This document shows positions 36,069 to 45,398 of a stretch of DNA of 64,000 nt, piece after piece; the stretch's first letter is position 1, and every line of letters begins with the position of its first letter. This stretch comes from Cohnella terricola (GTDB lineage: Bacteria; Bacillota; Bacilli; Paenibacillales; Paenibacillaceae), in the NCBI RefSeq assembly GCF_007786475.1, contig NZ_VNJJ01000004.1:1-64000 (forward strand), given 5' to 3'. The notes under the pieces are model-generated. The model saw nothing but the letters and a program-made list of their open reading frames with translations, had not been told where the DNA came from and searched no databases. The position numbers and the translations under genes are program-made.

Positions 36069-36842
36069 TCACGCCGCCACGTCACGCTTCCGGAACACCG
36101 TCCAGGAAACGACGTTAAAGATCACGAAATAGACGGCCAGAACGGCCAGGGAGAAGCCCAGCGTCGTTGGATAGTTCGGGATCGGCCCGTTCCCGCCGTT
36201 AATATAGGACGTCAGGTCGAGGTGCATGAACAGCACGTATTTAACCCAGGCTTTGTTCGCGAGCGCGAACAACCCCGTGATCAGATTACCGGCGAAGAGG
36301 AAAAAGATCGACAGACCGATCGCCAATCCGCCGCTGCGGAAAGCCGAAGACATCGTGAATCCGAACGTAACGATAATAATCAGCGTCACGAACTCCATCA
36401 AATAAAATTTCCAGATGTACGCCACGTCCGTCATGCCTGCCGCAAGATTCGCGTCTGTTGAGAAGCCAAAGACAACCAGGTTGGCGAGCAGCGTCATGAT
36501 AAAAGCAACGACCGTAAAGAACAAGGCGAACAGCATCGTCGACAAATATTTGGACAATAGAATGGTTGAACGGCTCCAAGGCCGGATCAGAAGCAGTTTG
36601 ATCGTTCCCCATGTGAATTCGCCCGCTACGCTGTCCGCCGCGACGACCACCGTAAAGATGGTGATGAGGAAAAATAAAATCCTCGACTCGATCAGCACCA
36701 TGCTCCAACCCGACATATTCTCCCCGCCTGCCAAATAGAACGCAAGCGACAGGAACGGCGGGAGGAGTACGATAAAGCCGAGCATGATCCATGTGCGGAG
36801 CCGCAAATAAATTTTCATATTCTCGTTCTGAATGAGCTTCAT
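36069..36842 (-). CDS. ABC-2 type transporter permease
   Basis: The 257-residue protein has six predicted membrane helices, the first at about residues 15-35, and the ABC-2 family stretch ADSVAGEFTWGTIKLLLIRPWSRSTILLSKY between helices two and three (a short part of it is diagnostic for bacitracin/lantibiotic-type permeases). The ATG at 36842 lies four bases after the ATPase stop; an alternative GTG is 21 bases upstream inside the ATPase gene. The substrate is unknown. Confidence 0.88.
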   Translation of the reverse strand: MKLIQNENMKIYLRLRTWIMLGFIVLLPPFLSLAFYLAGGENMSGWSMVLIESRILFFLITIFTVVVAADSVAGEFTWGTIKLLLIRPWSRSTILLSKYLSTMLFALFFTVVAFIMTLLANLVVFGFSTDANLAAGMTDVAYIWKFYLMEFVTLIIIVTFGFTMSSAFRSGGLAIGLSIFFLFAGNLITGLFALANKAWVKYVLFMHLDLTSYINGGNGPIPNYPTTLGFSLAVLAVYFVIFNVVSWTVFRKRDVAA

Positions 36843-36846
36843 AAAG

Positions 36847-37770
36847 TTACCCAATCGTTTCACTTCCCGTCATCTCGAGGAATTGGTCTTCCAACGATTT
36901 CGTCTTCACACGAATTCCGTATACGTTAATTCCGGCTTCCACCAATTTGCGGTTAAGGTCGGCAATACCTTTGCGGTCGGCCGACAACGTCAAGAAGCCG
37001 TCCGCGATCCGCCCCTCTCCCTGACCGGCAAGGATGCCGAGCGCCGCGTCCGGATGGTCAACTTCGAATAACACTTCATCTAGAGCCGTTCCTTGATTTT
37101 CGGCTTCCCCTCGAATCGAACGAATGTCGATAATCTGGCCCTTCTGGAGAATCGCGACCCGATCGCACATCAGTTCCATCTCCGACAAGAGATGCGAGGA
37201 CACGAGCACTGCCGTTCCTTCGTCCTGCGCCAGACGGCGCAAGTAATCCCTGAGCTCGCGTATTCCCGCCGGATCCAATCCGTTCGTCGGCTCGTCGAGC
37301 ACAAGCAGCTTCGGACGGTGCATAATCGCCTGGGCGACGCCCAAACGTTGTCTCATTCCCAAGGAGTACTTCTTCACCTTATCGTGAATGCGGCCTTGAA
37401 GGCCGACCAACTCAATGACTTCTTGAATTCTTCCCTTCGTGATGGAAGGATTCATGCGGGCATAATGAAGCAAATTCTGATATCCCGTCAGAAACTTGTA
37501 CATTTCCGGATTTTCCACGATCGCTCCCACTTGAACGATCGCTTTAGGGAAATCTTTGCGGATGCTGTGTTCCCCAATATAGATGTCCCCGTCGGTTAAT
37601 CCCATTAATCCGACAATCATTCTGATCGTCGTCGTTTTGCCGGACCCGTTCGGCCCGAGAAAACCGAATACTTCGCCCGGGCGCACCTCAAAGGATACGC
37701 GGTCGATTATCGTTCGTTTGCCGATAACTTTCGTTACGTTCTGCAAACGAGCGACGGCAGTCTGTGACAT
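36847..37770 (-). CDS. ABC transporter ATP-binding protein (BcrA/DRR-type)
   Basis: The 307-residue ATPase contains Walker A GPNGSGKTTT, Q-loop context GAIVENPEMY, signature YSLGMRQRLGVAQA, Walker B LLVLDEPTNGLDP and the switch histidine in SSHLLSE. The extra C-terminal 80 residues are typical of bacitracin/multidrug exporters. The ATG at 37770 has GGAGGA at proper spacing. It is paired with the permease downstream. Confidence 0.93.
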   Translation of the reverse strand: MSQTAVARLQNVTKVIGKRTIIDRVSFEVRPGEVFGFLGPNGSGKTTTIRMIVGLMGLTDGDIYIGEHSIRKDFPKAIVQVGAIVENPEMYKFLTGYQNLLHYARMNPSITKGRIQEVIELVGLQGRIHDKVKKYSLGMRQRLGVAQAIMHRPKLLVLDEPTNGLDPAGIRELRDYLRRLAQDEGTAVLVSSHLLSEMELMCDRVAILQKGQIIDIRSIRGEAENQGTALDEVLFEVDHPDAALGILAGQGEGRIADGFLTLSADRKGIADLNRKLVEAGINVYGIRVKTKSLEDQFLEMTGSETIG

Positions 37771-37884
37771 GAACATTCCTCCGACATTGTTTATCATCAT
37801 TCAAGACGGCAAAGCCGTCTTGTCCGGTACCAGTCGATTATAACAATACTTTTCCGAATTCAAGCGGATTTATGTAAAATTAAT

Positions 37885-38034
37885 CTACACGGTGGGATCC
37901 GCCTGCTTGCAGCGGGCACAACAGCCGAGCGGATACTGAGCTCGATAAAACCCGGTACGGAACAATACGCCGGCTTGTTCGATTGCCTTTAATTGTTCGC
38001 ATTTGACGCAGTAATACAAAAGGGGATGTTCCAT
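37885..38034 (-). CDS. 49-residue zinc-ribbon-like microprotein
   Basis: This short open frame begins with an ATG at 38034 behind GAGGAGG with seven-base spacing, one of the best ribosome sites in the window. Cysteines at residues 9 and 12 (YYCVKCEQ) and at 38, 39 and 42 (GCCARCK) give a CxxC...CxxC zinc-binding pattern, with a basic-aromatic linker FRTGFYRAQYPLG. I do not recognise a family; a small regulatory or nucleic-acid-binding zinc protein is possible. It lies downstream of the LCP gene on the same strand, 35 bases after its stop, so it may belong to the PilZ-LCP transcript. Confidence 0.75.
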   Translation of the reverse strand: MEHPLLYYCVKCEQLKAIEQAGVLFRTGFYRAQYPLGCCARCKQADPTV

Positions 38035-38069
38035 GACTGGCCTCCTCGGTTTATTGGATTGGCTACGGT

Positions 38070-39134
38070 CTAAGTCGCATTAAGGCACTTCAGCATTTCC
38101 TCTTGGATTCTGCGACGTTCTTCCGGCGTAATCGCATAGTAATAAATGCCGTTGATCATCTTCCCGTTCCCTTGCAGATTCAAAGTCTCGATACCGCTGA
38201 TTGCCGGTCGATACTTGCTAGCGAGATCGTACATATTTCCCGAGCTTAGATTCGTCCGTACATATTCGGATAAATGCGACAATATCTTAGGAAGTTTAAC
38301 AATCGAGTTCGCATCGGTCAGCTGATCGATCAACTCGGATAAAATTTCCCTTTGTCTTTGGGTCCGTCCGAAATCGCCGTGAGGATCCTCCTTGCGCATA
38401 CGGCTGTAAGCCAGAGCTTCCACTCCGTTCAAGTGCTGCTTGCCTATAGGAAAAGATTGCCCATCGAATTCGAACGCTTTTAGACTGTCCACGTCCACGC
38501 CGCCCATCGTATCCACGATTTGGACTAACCCTTCCATGTTCGTCTTTATATAGTAAGCAATCGGCACCCCAAACAGATGCTCGACCGCTTCGACTGACAA
38601 CGGTATGCCCCCGAACGCATAGGCGTGATTGATCTTATCGTACTTCCCCGAGTTCGGCATCAGCACCCTTGTGTCGCGCGGTATCGATAGGGCGACGGCT
38701 TTGCCGGTTCTCGGCTGCAAGGTCAGAAGAATCATCGTATCGCTGCGCCCGCGATCTCCCGGACGCTCGTCCACTCCGAGCAGAAGCATGCTAAATGGAT
38801 CTTCGTTTCCGGTCTTCGGATTTCTCAGCCTCTCGACATCCTTCTCGCTTATGATCGCCGGTTCGGTCGGATCTTTATCCGAGACCGTCAAGGGGATCAC
38901 AGCTGCGGTTTCATTCTCGCCCGGCCGTTCCGTAGGTTCAGGCGAATTGTCCAAACCGCCTTCCGCATCGTTCTCGAAACGGGGCTGCTCCCATTTCACG
39001 GACGGAAGCGGTTCGTACATCGCATCCATCGTCTTATGCACCGAATACCACAAATACCCTCCGGCGATCATGAGGAGCGCAAGAAACGAAACAAATGAAT
39101 AGACGATCAATCTGACGATGCGCTTCCGCTTCAA
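38070..39134 (-). CDS. LytR-CpsA-Psr (LCP) family glycopolymer transferase
   Basis: The 354-residue protein has a short cytoplasmic start, one membrane helix (about residues 9-30) and an acidic, proline-rich spacer to about residue 110. The LCP domain follows: SMLLLGVDERPGDRGRSDTMILL, SIPRDTRV, KINHAYAFGG, MGGVDVD and HLNGVEALAYSRMRK. LCP enzymes move undecaprenyl-linked polymers onto peptidoglycan. It lies 21 bases after the PilZ gene and shares its operator-bearing promoter, linking polymer attachment to the EPS regulon. Confidence 0.93.
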   Translation of the reverse strand: MKRKRIVRLIVYSFVSFLALLMIAGGYLWYSVHKTMDAMYEPLPSVKWEQPRFENDAEGGLDNSPEPTERPGENETAAVIPLTVSDKDPTEPAIISEKDVERLRNPKTGNEDPFSMLLLGVDERPGDRGRSDTMILLTLQPRTGKAVALSIPRDTRVLMPNSGKYDKINHAYAFGGIPLSVEAVEHLFGVPIAYYIKTNMEGLVQIVDTMGGVDVDSLKAFEFDGQSFPIGKQHLNGVEALAYSRMRKEDPHGDFGRTQRQREILSELIDQLTDANSIVKLPKILSHLSEYVRTNLSSGNMYDLASKYRPAISGIETLNLQGNGKMINGIYYYAITPEERRRIQEEMLKCLNAT

Positions 39135-39155
39135 CTTCGATTTCCCCTTCCTAGC

Positions 39156-39614
39156 CTACGATGTCACGTCAAGATGCTTGAATTGACCGTCATCGTTGCG
39201 ATCCGCTATTTTCTTATAGAGCGTATGAATATGCGGGCTTTCAAGAAGCATCAGCCTCACGTAATCATTGAATCTGAACTGAAACGCTTGCCGCTCCAGA
39301 GCGGTCATGATCCAGCGGCCCCCGTATACGATCGAACCTTCTTCCTCTCTTCGATGAAGAAGGATCAGCCTCGGTTTTGCCGTGTAATGGCCGAGTTCAA
39401 GCTGGACCAGCCATTCGACGTCCTCTCGCAGCGGCAATTGCAATTTCGAAATAAAGCTGCAGCCCCCCAAGCTGATATCCCGAACGATGACTTTCTGAGC
39501 GCGGCTTCTAAGGCCTCTGTCCCGAACGCGCCAAAGGGATAGCTCCGCCAAGAATGGCGTCTGGAATCGAAAGCGGACATGCGTGCGCCGATTGACGCCG
39601 TTCTCCTCATTCAT
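39156..39614 (-). CDS. PilZ-domain protein (c-di-GMP receptor)
   Basis: The 152-residue protein has the two PilZ c-di-GMP contacts: an RxxxR-type basic motif in NRRTHVRFRF near residue 9, and DISLGGCSF (DxSxxG) at about residues 45-53. The C-terminal part (FRFNDYVRLMLLES to IHTLYKKI) is helical. No other domain is present, so it probably relays c-di-GMP to a partner, perhaps the EPS machinery. It is divergent from the XRE gene, with paired operators between. Confidence 0.88.
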   Translation of the reverse strand: MNEENGVNRRTHVRFRFQTPFLAELSLWRVRDRGLRSRAQKVIVRDISLGGCSFISKLQLPLREDVEWLVQLELGHYTAKPRLILLHRREEEGSIVYGGRWIMTALERQAFQFRFNDYVRLMLLESPHIHTLYKKIADRNDDGQFKHLDVTS

Positions 39615-39635
39615 CGTTCATCAAACTCCATTTTA

Positions 39636-39650
39636 GATACAAATCGTATC
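39636..39650. promoter_or_regulatory. Operator copy 2 at the PilZ-LCP promoter
   Basis: GATAC-AAATC-GTATC is a perfect copy of the palindrome, centred 37 bp downstream of the spacer operator and just inside the transcript. Confidence 0.75.
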
Positions 39651-39665
39651 TATATAGTCGAGTTT

Positions 39666-39694
39666 AATTTACGATACATATTGTATCAAGTCAA
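39666..39694 (-). promoter_or_regulatory. PilZ-LCP promoter with operator in the spacer
   Basis: On the minus strand TTGACT (39689-39694) and TAAATT (39666-39671) are 17 bases apart. The spacer holds the perfect palindrome GATAC-ATATT-GTATC (39673-39687). Same geometry as the two EPS promoters. Confidence 0.8.
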
Positions 39695-39732
39695 GAGAAA
39701 ACTATTTATCTGTTATTCATCTAGCAAGTTGC

Positions 39733-39761
39733 TTGCATTTCAAATGGGCTCGTACTAAAAT
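39733..39761 (+). promoter_or_regulatory. Putative promoter of the XRE regulator
   Basis: TTGCAT (39733-39738), a 17-base spacer and TAAAAT (39756-39761) point toward the XRE gene. Confidence 0.55.
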
Positions 39762-39776
39762 AAAATAGCGATGATT

Positions 39777-39791
39777 GCGACATTTTGTCGC
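39777..39791. promoter_or_regulatory. Palindrome in the XRE leader
   Basis: GCGAC-ATTTT-GTCGC is a perfect inverted repeat with the same 5-5-5 architecture as the GATAC operator but a different half-site. It lies just downstream of the putative XRE promoter and could be an autoregulatory site. Confidence 0.5.
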
Positions 39792-39855
39792 AGTTGATGC
39801 AAATGCTCAGGTTACCGATTATGATGAAAATAACGTCCATCCTGGGAGGGATTTG

Positions 39856-40227
39856 ATGAATATCGGCAGTCGTCTCGCTTTTCTAAGAGACCAACGCGGT
39901 TTGACTCAAGAAGAACTTGCTGCTTCCCTAGGCATCTCACGCGCAGCTTTATCCCACTACGAGAAAAATCGCAGAGAGCCCGATACCGAGACATTAGGAA
40001 AGGTTGCCGACCTTTTCCAGGTATCCATAGATTATTTGGTAGGGAGAACCGAACAGTCCAACACGGTTCTGGATCCAGAGGTGCGTCAATTCGCCGATCG
40101 GTTGGAGCTCTCCGACGATCAGGTGCTTGAGCATTTCACCTTGACAGTTGACGGGCGTAAGCTGACGCCCGAAGAAGCTCGCCGATTCATTGCTTTCGTT
40201 CGCGCAGAGCGGGATATGAAAATATGA
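39856..40227 (+). CDS. XRE-family transcriptional regulator
   Basis: The 123-residue protein has an N-terminal Cro/C1 helix-turn-helix, residues about 4-60 (RLAFLRDQRGLTQEELAASL, then SRAALSHYEKNRREPDTETL), ending in SIDYLVGRTE. The C-terminal 55 residues are helical and presumably dimerise (LTPEEARRFIAFVRAERDMKI). The ATG at 39856 has GGGAGGG upstream. It is divergent from the PilZ-LCP operon whose promoter carries two perfect operators, and is the best local candidate for the protein that binds them. SinR/SlrR play a similar role in B. subtilis, but neither the operator nor the C-terminal domain looks like theirs. Confidence 0.93.
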   Translation: MNIGSRLAFLRDQRGLTQEELAASLGISRAALSHYEKNRREPDTETLGKVADLFQVSIDYLVGRTEQSNTVLDPEVRQFADRLELSDDQVLEHFTLTVDGRKLTPEEARRFIAFVRAERDMKI

Positions 40228-40229
40228 AA

Positions 40230-40285
40230 AACAAAACCTCGGTAAGAGGAATGCGTCACGCATCCTTCGATACCGAGGTTTTGCC
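40230..40285. terminator. Bidirectional terminator after the XRE gene
   Basis: AACCTCGGTA and TACCGAGGTT form a 10-bp stem enclosing a small GATGCGTCACGCATC-like hairpin, with A-run and T-run on the two sides. Confidence 0.85.
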
Positions 40286-40311
40286 GTTGCTTATGTAAAA
40301 TACGAGTTCGA

Positions 40312-40443
40312 TCAACGAACCGGATCTTTGTACTCTTCCGGCCACTTGTCCCGATGAATGCCCAATTGCTCCAGAATCTTGCGGATGTCAACTTCCAAAG
40401 GCTGCTGATTTTCATGGTTTCCGATCGGCATTTCCTTCTCCAT
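40312..40443 (-). CDS. 43-residue (or 39-residue) acidic microprotein
   Basis: A short frame reads from ATG at 40443 (or ATG at 40431, behind GGAGAAGGAA) to TGA at 40312. It contains LEVDIRKILEQLGIHRDKWP and EEYKDPVR, amphipathic and helical in character with coding-like codon use. I do not recognise it. It is flanked by two terminators, so it forms its own transcription unit. Confidence 0.5.
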   Translation of the reverse strand: MEKEMPIGNHENQQPLEVDIRKILEQLGIHRDKWPEEYKDPVR

Positions 40444-40626
40444 CTCCGCCCCCAAACCCTCTCCAGCTCCGGTTTTGAAACACTAACGCTAGTATAGGAC
40501 ATAGGTATTGCGGAGGGTGTCGAGCGATGGAGCGCTTCCCGCTTTTTTTATTCGGAACTTTTGTCGAAACCCCCATTTTACTAGCGAAATGATCTGATAA
40601 TGGATTTTATGTAATCACTTCCCACA

Positions 40627-40681
40627 TACTAAAACGTCTATGAAAGCACGCTTTTAACTAGCCGCGCTTCCATAGACGTTT
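40627..40681 (-). terminator. Terminator of gltB
   Basis: AAACGTCTATG and CATAGACGTTT with adjoining GAAGC-type pairs form a long stem just after the gltB stop. The T-rich side is modest. Confidence 0.75.
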
Positions 40682-40690
40682 CCATTTGTG

Positions 40691-43600
40691 TTAGTTGCCT
40701 CCGACCCGGGATAGATCCCGCATGTTGGCCTCGAACGCGGCAAGCATCGCTTGCTCCCCGCTGAGCCCTTCGGCTTTGACCTTGGCGATCTGCTCCATCA
40801 TCCGTTTATAATCCTTCGGAATCACCTTCACGATCCGGCGTACGATTCCGTCCCAATCCTCGAGAACTTGACGGCCCATCTCGCTGGACGTGTACCGGAC
40901 GTGCTTGCCGATCATCTCGCGCACTTCCGCGATCTCGTCTTCATCCTCCAGACTCTCTAGCCCGACCATCTCGAAATTGCAACGCTCGACGAACTTGCCG
41001 TCCCAATCGACGACGTAGGCGATTCCGCCCGACATGCCGGCGGCGAAGTTGCGGCCGGTCTTGCCGAGCACAACGACGCGCCCTCCGGTCATGTATTCGC
41101 AGCCGTGATCTCCGACGCCTTCGACAACGACGTGCGCGCCGCTGTTGCGCACCGCGAACCGTTCGCCCGCAACACCACGAATATAGGCTTCTCCGCTCGT
41201 CGCGCCGTACAACGCCGTGTTGCCGATAATGACGTTGTCTTCGGCTTTGAACGTTGCTTTAGGCGATGGGTATACCGCAAGCTTTCCTCCCGATAACCCT
41301 TTGCCCACGTAGTCATTCGAGTCACCTTCGATCGTCAGCGTCATGCCTTGCGGGATGAACGCCCCGAAGCTTTGCCCCGCCGTGCCGACAAAGTGGAACT
41401 TGATCGTATCTTCCGGCAGCCCGTCTTTTCCGTAACGATTCGTTACTTCCGCGCCTACGATCGTCCCGACGACGCGGTTCGTGTTCTTGATCGGGAATGT
41501 GCCGGTCACGCTCCGTCCGTGCTCAAGGGCAGGCGAAGCCGCGGAGAGCAGCGTCCGCATATCCAACGATTCCTCGAGCTGATGGTTTTGCCCCTTCGCG
41601 TTATGGCGATAGGAGCCTTCCGGCAATTCCGGCATATGAAGCAACGGCGAAAGATCGACGCCCTGCGTTTTGTAGTGCTTAATCGCGCCTTTCGTATCCA
41701 GCAGATCCACGCGGCCCACCATCTCTTCGACGGTACGGAAGCCGAGCTCCGCCATGATTTCCCGCAATTCCTGAGCCACGAACTTCATGAAGTTGACGGC
41801 ATGCTCGGGATCGCCCATGAACTTCTTGCGAAGCTCCGGATTTTGCGTTGCGACGCCGACCGGGCACGTATCGAGCTGGCAGACGCGCATCATGATGCAG
41901 CCGAGCACGACGAGAGGAGCGGTCGAGAAGCCGAATTCTTCCGCGCCGAGCAGCGCGGCGATCGCGATGTCGCGCCCTGTCATCATTTTGCCGTCGGTCT
42001 CAACGACGACACGATCGCGCAGGTTGTTCAGGATAAGCGTCTGATGCGTCTCGGCAAGACCGAGCTCCCACGGCAAGCCCGCATGCCGGATCGAGCCGAT
42101 CGGGGAAGCCCCGGTGCCTCCGTCGTATCCGCTAACGAGGATCACGTCGGCGCGTCCTTTGGCGACGCCTGCGGCGATCGTGCCTACGCCCACCTCGGAG
42201 ACGAGCTTCACGTTAATCCGCGCGCGCGGGTTGGCGTTCTTCAAGTCGTGAATCAGCTCGGCCAGATCCTCGATCGAATAAATATCGTGATGCGGAGGCG
42301 GCGAGATAAGGCCTACGCCCGGTGTCGTTCCGCGAACTTCCGCGACCCAAGGATACACCTTGCGGCCCATGAGCTGTCCGCCTTCGCCCGGCTTCGCGCC
42401 TTGCGCCATTTTGATCTGAATCTCTTCCGCGTTGGACAGATAATAGCTCGTCACCCCGAAGCGACCGGATGCGACTTGCTTGATCGCACTGCGCCTGGAA
42501 TCTCCGTTCGCGTCTGGAATGTAACGCGCCGGATCTTCACCGCCCTCGCCGGAGTTCGACTTGCCTCCGATCCGGTTCATCGCGATCGCAAGCGATTCAT
42601 GCGCTTCCTTGCTGATCGATCCGAACGACATCGCGCCCGACTTGAAGCGCTTGAAGATCGATTCGACCGGCTCGACCTCCTCGATCGGAACAGGAGGCTG
42701 ATCGTATTTGAATTGCAGCAGCGAACGCAGCATGCGAACCTGCTCATACTCCCCTTGGACCAGCGCCGAGTATTTTTTGTACGTCTCGTAATTTCCCGTA
42801 CGGGTTGCCATCTGCAGCGTATGGATCGTCTGCGGATTAAAGAGATGGTCTTCCCCGCCTTTGCGCCATTGGTAATCCCCGCCGGAGTCCAGCTCGCTCT
42901 CTGCTCCTCCTTGTTCGGAATAAGCGCGGGTATGGGCGGCCAGCGTTTCTCGTGTGATCACGTCCAGCCCGATCCCTTCGATGCGCGACGCCGTTCCGCT
43001 GAAAAACCGTTCGACCACTTCCGCATTCAGTCCGACCGCTTCGAAGATTTGCGCGCCGCGATAAGATTGGATCGTGGAGATGCCCATCTTGGACAGTACT
43101 TTAACGACGCCTTTGGTTGCGGCTTTAATGAAATTCTTGACCGCTTTCTCATGCGATAGATTGCTCAGCATCCCTTGGCGGATCAAGTCGTCAAGCGTCT
43201 CGAACGCCAGATAAGGGTTAACCGCGCTGACGCCATAGCCGACGAGCAGAGCGAAATGATGCACTTCACGCGGCTCCGCCGATTCGAGCAGAATGCTCAC
43301 CTTCGTTCGCGTGCCTTGGCGGATAAGATGGTGATGCAATGCTCCTACCGCAAGCAGCGAAGGAATCGCCGCGTTCTCGGCGTCGATGCCTTTGTCAGAC
43401 AGGATCAGGATATTGTGCCCTCTGGATATTAGGCGGTCGGCTGCCTCGCACAGCAGCTTCAGCGCGTCGCGCAAGCCTTGCTCTCCGTCTTGGGCGATGA
43501 AGAAGATCGGCAGCGTGCTCGATTTGAAACCCGGGCGATGCACGTGCCTCAGCTTGGCAAATTCCTCATTCGATAGAATCGGCGTGTATAACCGGATATG

Positions 43601-45295
43601 GCGGCAGCTCTCCGGTTCCGGGTTGAGCAGATTCCGCTCGGGACCAACAGTCGTATACGTCGAAGTCACAATCTCCTCGCGGATCGCGTCGATCGGCGGG
43701 TTCGTCACTTGCGCGAACAATTGCTTGAAATAGTTGAACAAGCGCTGCGGCTTCTCCGACAGCACGGCCAGAGGAGCATCATAACCCATCGAAGCGAGCG
43801 GTTCGACGCCGGTTAGCGCCATCGGTTCGATGATCTTGCGGACGTCCTCGAACGAGTAACCAAACGCTTGCTGGCGCAGTTGCACCGTACTGTGATCGGG
43901 CTCGGGCAATTCCGGCGCGTCCGGCAGATCGATCAGGTCGACCAGGTGATCGTTCAGCCACTGGCGATAAGGATGCTCCGTTACGATGGCGCGTTTCACT
44001 TCTTCGTCCGAGATGATGCGCCCTTCTTTCGTATCGACGAGCAGAATACGGCCGGGACGCAGACGATCCTTCAGCACGATATCTTCTTGCGGAATATCAA
44101 TGACGCCGGCTTCGGACGCCAGCACGATCAGATCGTCCTTCGTTACGCAGTAACGCGCGGGCCGCAAGCCATTGCGGTCGAGAATCGCGCCGATCTGCAC
44201 GCCGTCCGTGAATCCGACGGCAGCCGGTCCGTCCCAAGGTTCCATCAGGCAGGCATGATACTCGTAGAAAGCTCTTTTTTCCTCGTCCATATGCTCGTCG
44301 TTCTGCCACGGCTCGGGAACCATCATCATCGCGGCATGCGCCATCGAACGGCCGGCCAAATACATGAATTCGAACGTATTATCGAACATAGCCGTATCGG
44401 AGCCGTCCGGAGCGATGACCGGCTTGATTTTCTCAAGATCGTCCCCGAACGCTTCAGAGGCGAACAGCGTCTGGCGGGCATGCATCCAGTTAATGTTGCC
44501 GCGCAGCGTGTTAATCTCGCCGTTGTGAATCAAGTAGTTGAACGGATGCGCCCGTTCCCAGCTCGGGAACGTATTCGTGCTGAACCGGGAGTGAACGAGC
44601 GCCATGGCCGTTTCCAGCTCGGGGTCGTGCAGCTCGGGATAGAACAGCCCTACTTGCTCGGTCGTCAGCATCCCTTTATATACGATCTTCTTGCTCGACA
44701 AGCTCGGGAAGTAGAACATGTCCGCGCCTTCGATATCCGCATAGCGGATCGCTTTTTCCGCCCGTTTGCGGATCACGTATAACTTGCGCTCGAACGCCAT
44801 GTCGTCAGCCAGCGCTTCCGAGCGTTCGATGAACGCTTGGCGAACGAACGGCTTGACCTTCCTCGAGGATTCGCCCAGCGACTCGTCGTTCGTCGGGACG
44901 GTTCGCCAACCGAGCAGGGATAACCCTTCTTCGGCGATGATCGCCGCGAAAATCTCCTCATGCTTACGGCGAACCGCTTCCTCTTGCGGCAAGAACGTCA
45001 TTGCGACCGCATAGCGCCCTTCTTCCGGCAGCGAGAAGCCAAGCTTCGTCGTCTCGGCAGACAAGTACCGGTGCGGAATCTGAAGCAGAATCCCCGCCCC
45101 GTCTCCGCTGCTGGGCTCGCTCCCCTGGCCGCCGCGATGCTCCATATTGAACAGCAGCGTCAGTGCCTGCTCGACGATCTCATGGGATTTCTTACCCTTG
45201 ATATGGGCAACGAACCCCATTCCGCATGCGTCTTTCTCGAACTGCGGGTCGTACATCCCCTGTTTGACGGGAAGACCTCTACGCATCTCTACCAT
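40691..45295 (-). CDS. gltB: Glutamate synthase (NADPH) large subunit
   Basis: The 1534-residue protein makes glutamate from glutamine and 2-oxoglutarate. A short propeptide precedes the N-terminal nucleophile Cys24 in DACGMGF, followed by the class II amidotransferase domain ([28 protein letters not shown] in part). The FMN domain has [18 protein letters not shown] and [11 protein letters not shown], and the 3Fe-4S cysteines are in [13 protein letters not shown]. The C-terminal GXGXG beta-helix domain ends the protein. ATG at 45295 behind AAAGG. No gltD lies next to it here. An open frame of 603 codons on the opposite strand is a shadow. Confidence 0.97.
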   Translation of the reverse strand: MVEMRRGLPVKQGMYDPQFEKDACGMGFVAHIKGKKSHEIVEQALTLLFNMEHRGGQGSEPSSGDGAGILLQIPHRYLSAETTKLGFSLPEEGRYAVAMTFLPQEEAVRRKHEEIFAAIIAEEGLSLLGWRTVPTNDESLGESSRKVKPFVRQAFIERSEALADDMAFERKLYVIRKRAEKAIRYADIEGADMFYFPSLSSKKIVYKGMLTTEQVGLFYPELHDPELETAMALVHSRFSTNTFPSWERAHPFNYLIHNGEINTLRGNINWMHARQTLFASEAFGDDLEKIKPVIAPDGSDTAMFDNTFEFMYLAGRSMAHAAMMMVPEPWQNDEHMDEEKRAFYEYHACLMEPWDGPAAVGFTDGVQIGAILDRNGLRPARYCVTKDDLIVLASEAGVIDIPQEDIVLKDRLRPGRILLVDTKEGRIISDEEVKRAIVTEHPYRQWLNDHLVDLIDLPDAPELPEPDHSTVQLRQQAFGYSFEDVRKIIEPMALTGVEPLASMGYDAPLAVLSEKPQRLFNYFKQLFAQVTNPPIDAIREEIVTSTYTTVGPERNLLNPEPESCRHIRLYTPILSNEEFAKLRHVHRPGFKSSTLPIFFIAQDGEQGLRDALKLLCEAADRLISRGHNILILSDKGIDAENAAIPSLLAVGALHHHLIRQGTRTKVSILLESAEPREVHHFALLVGYGVSAVNPYLAFETLDDLIRQGMLSNLSHEKAVKNFIKAATKGVVKVLSKMGISTIQSYRGAQIFEAVGLNAEVVERFFSGTASRIEGIGLDVITRETLAAHTRAYSEQGGAESELDSGGDYQWRKGGEDHLFNPQTIHTLQMATRTGNYETYKKYSALVQGEYEQVRMLRSLLQFKYDQPPVPIEEVEPVESIFKRFKSGAMSFGSISKEAHESLAIAMNRIGGKSNSGEGGEDPARYIPDANGDSRRSAIKQVASGRFGVTSYYLSNAEEIQIKMAQGAKPGEGGQLMGRKVYPWVAEVRGTTPGVGLISPPPHHDIYSIEDLAELIHDLKNANPRARINVKLVSEVGVGTIAAGVAKGRADVILVSGYDGGTGASPIGSIRHAGLPWELGLAETHQTLILNNLRDRVVVETDGKMMTGRDIAIAALLGAEEFGFSTAPLVVLGCIMMRVCQLDTCPVGVATQNPELRKKFMGDPEHAVNFMKFVAQELREIMAELGFRTVEEMVGRVDLLDTKGAIKHYKTQGVDLSPLLHMPELPEGSYRHNAKGQNHQLEESLDMRTLLSAASPALEHGRSVTGTFPIKNTNRVVGTIVGAEVTNRYGKDGLPEDTIKFHFVGTAGQSFGAFIPQGMTLTIEGDSNDYVGKGLSGGKLAVYPSPKATFKAEDNVIIGNTALYGATSGEAYIRGVAGERFAVRNSGAHVVVEGVGDHGCEYMTGGRVVVLGKTGRNFAAGMSGGIAYVVDWDGKFVERCNFEMVGLESLEDEDEIAEVREMIGKHVRYTSSEMGRQVLEDWDGIVRRIVKVIPKDYKRMMEQIAKVKAEGLSGEQAMLAAFEANMRDLSRVGGN

Positions 45296-45398
45296 GTATA
45301 TCAACCTTTCTCTGCGCAGTCTAGGAAATGATGCGAAATGGCTTCAAATCCTGTTCCAATTACCCTAGAATATAGATATCGAAAGGATGGATCTAACT

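Noticed and set aside
41348-43159. 603-codon plus-strand frame opposite gltB
   Set aside because: It is antisense to a fully conserved gltB and contains no recognisable domain; long antisense frames are common opposite such genes.
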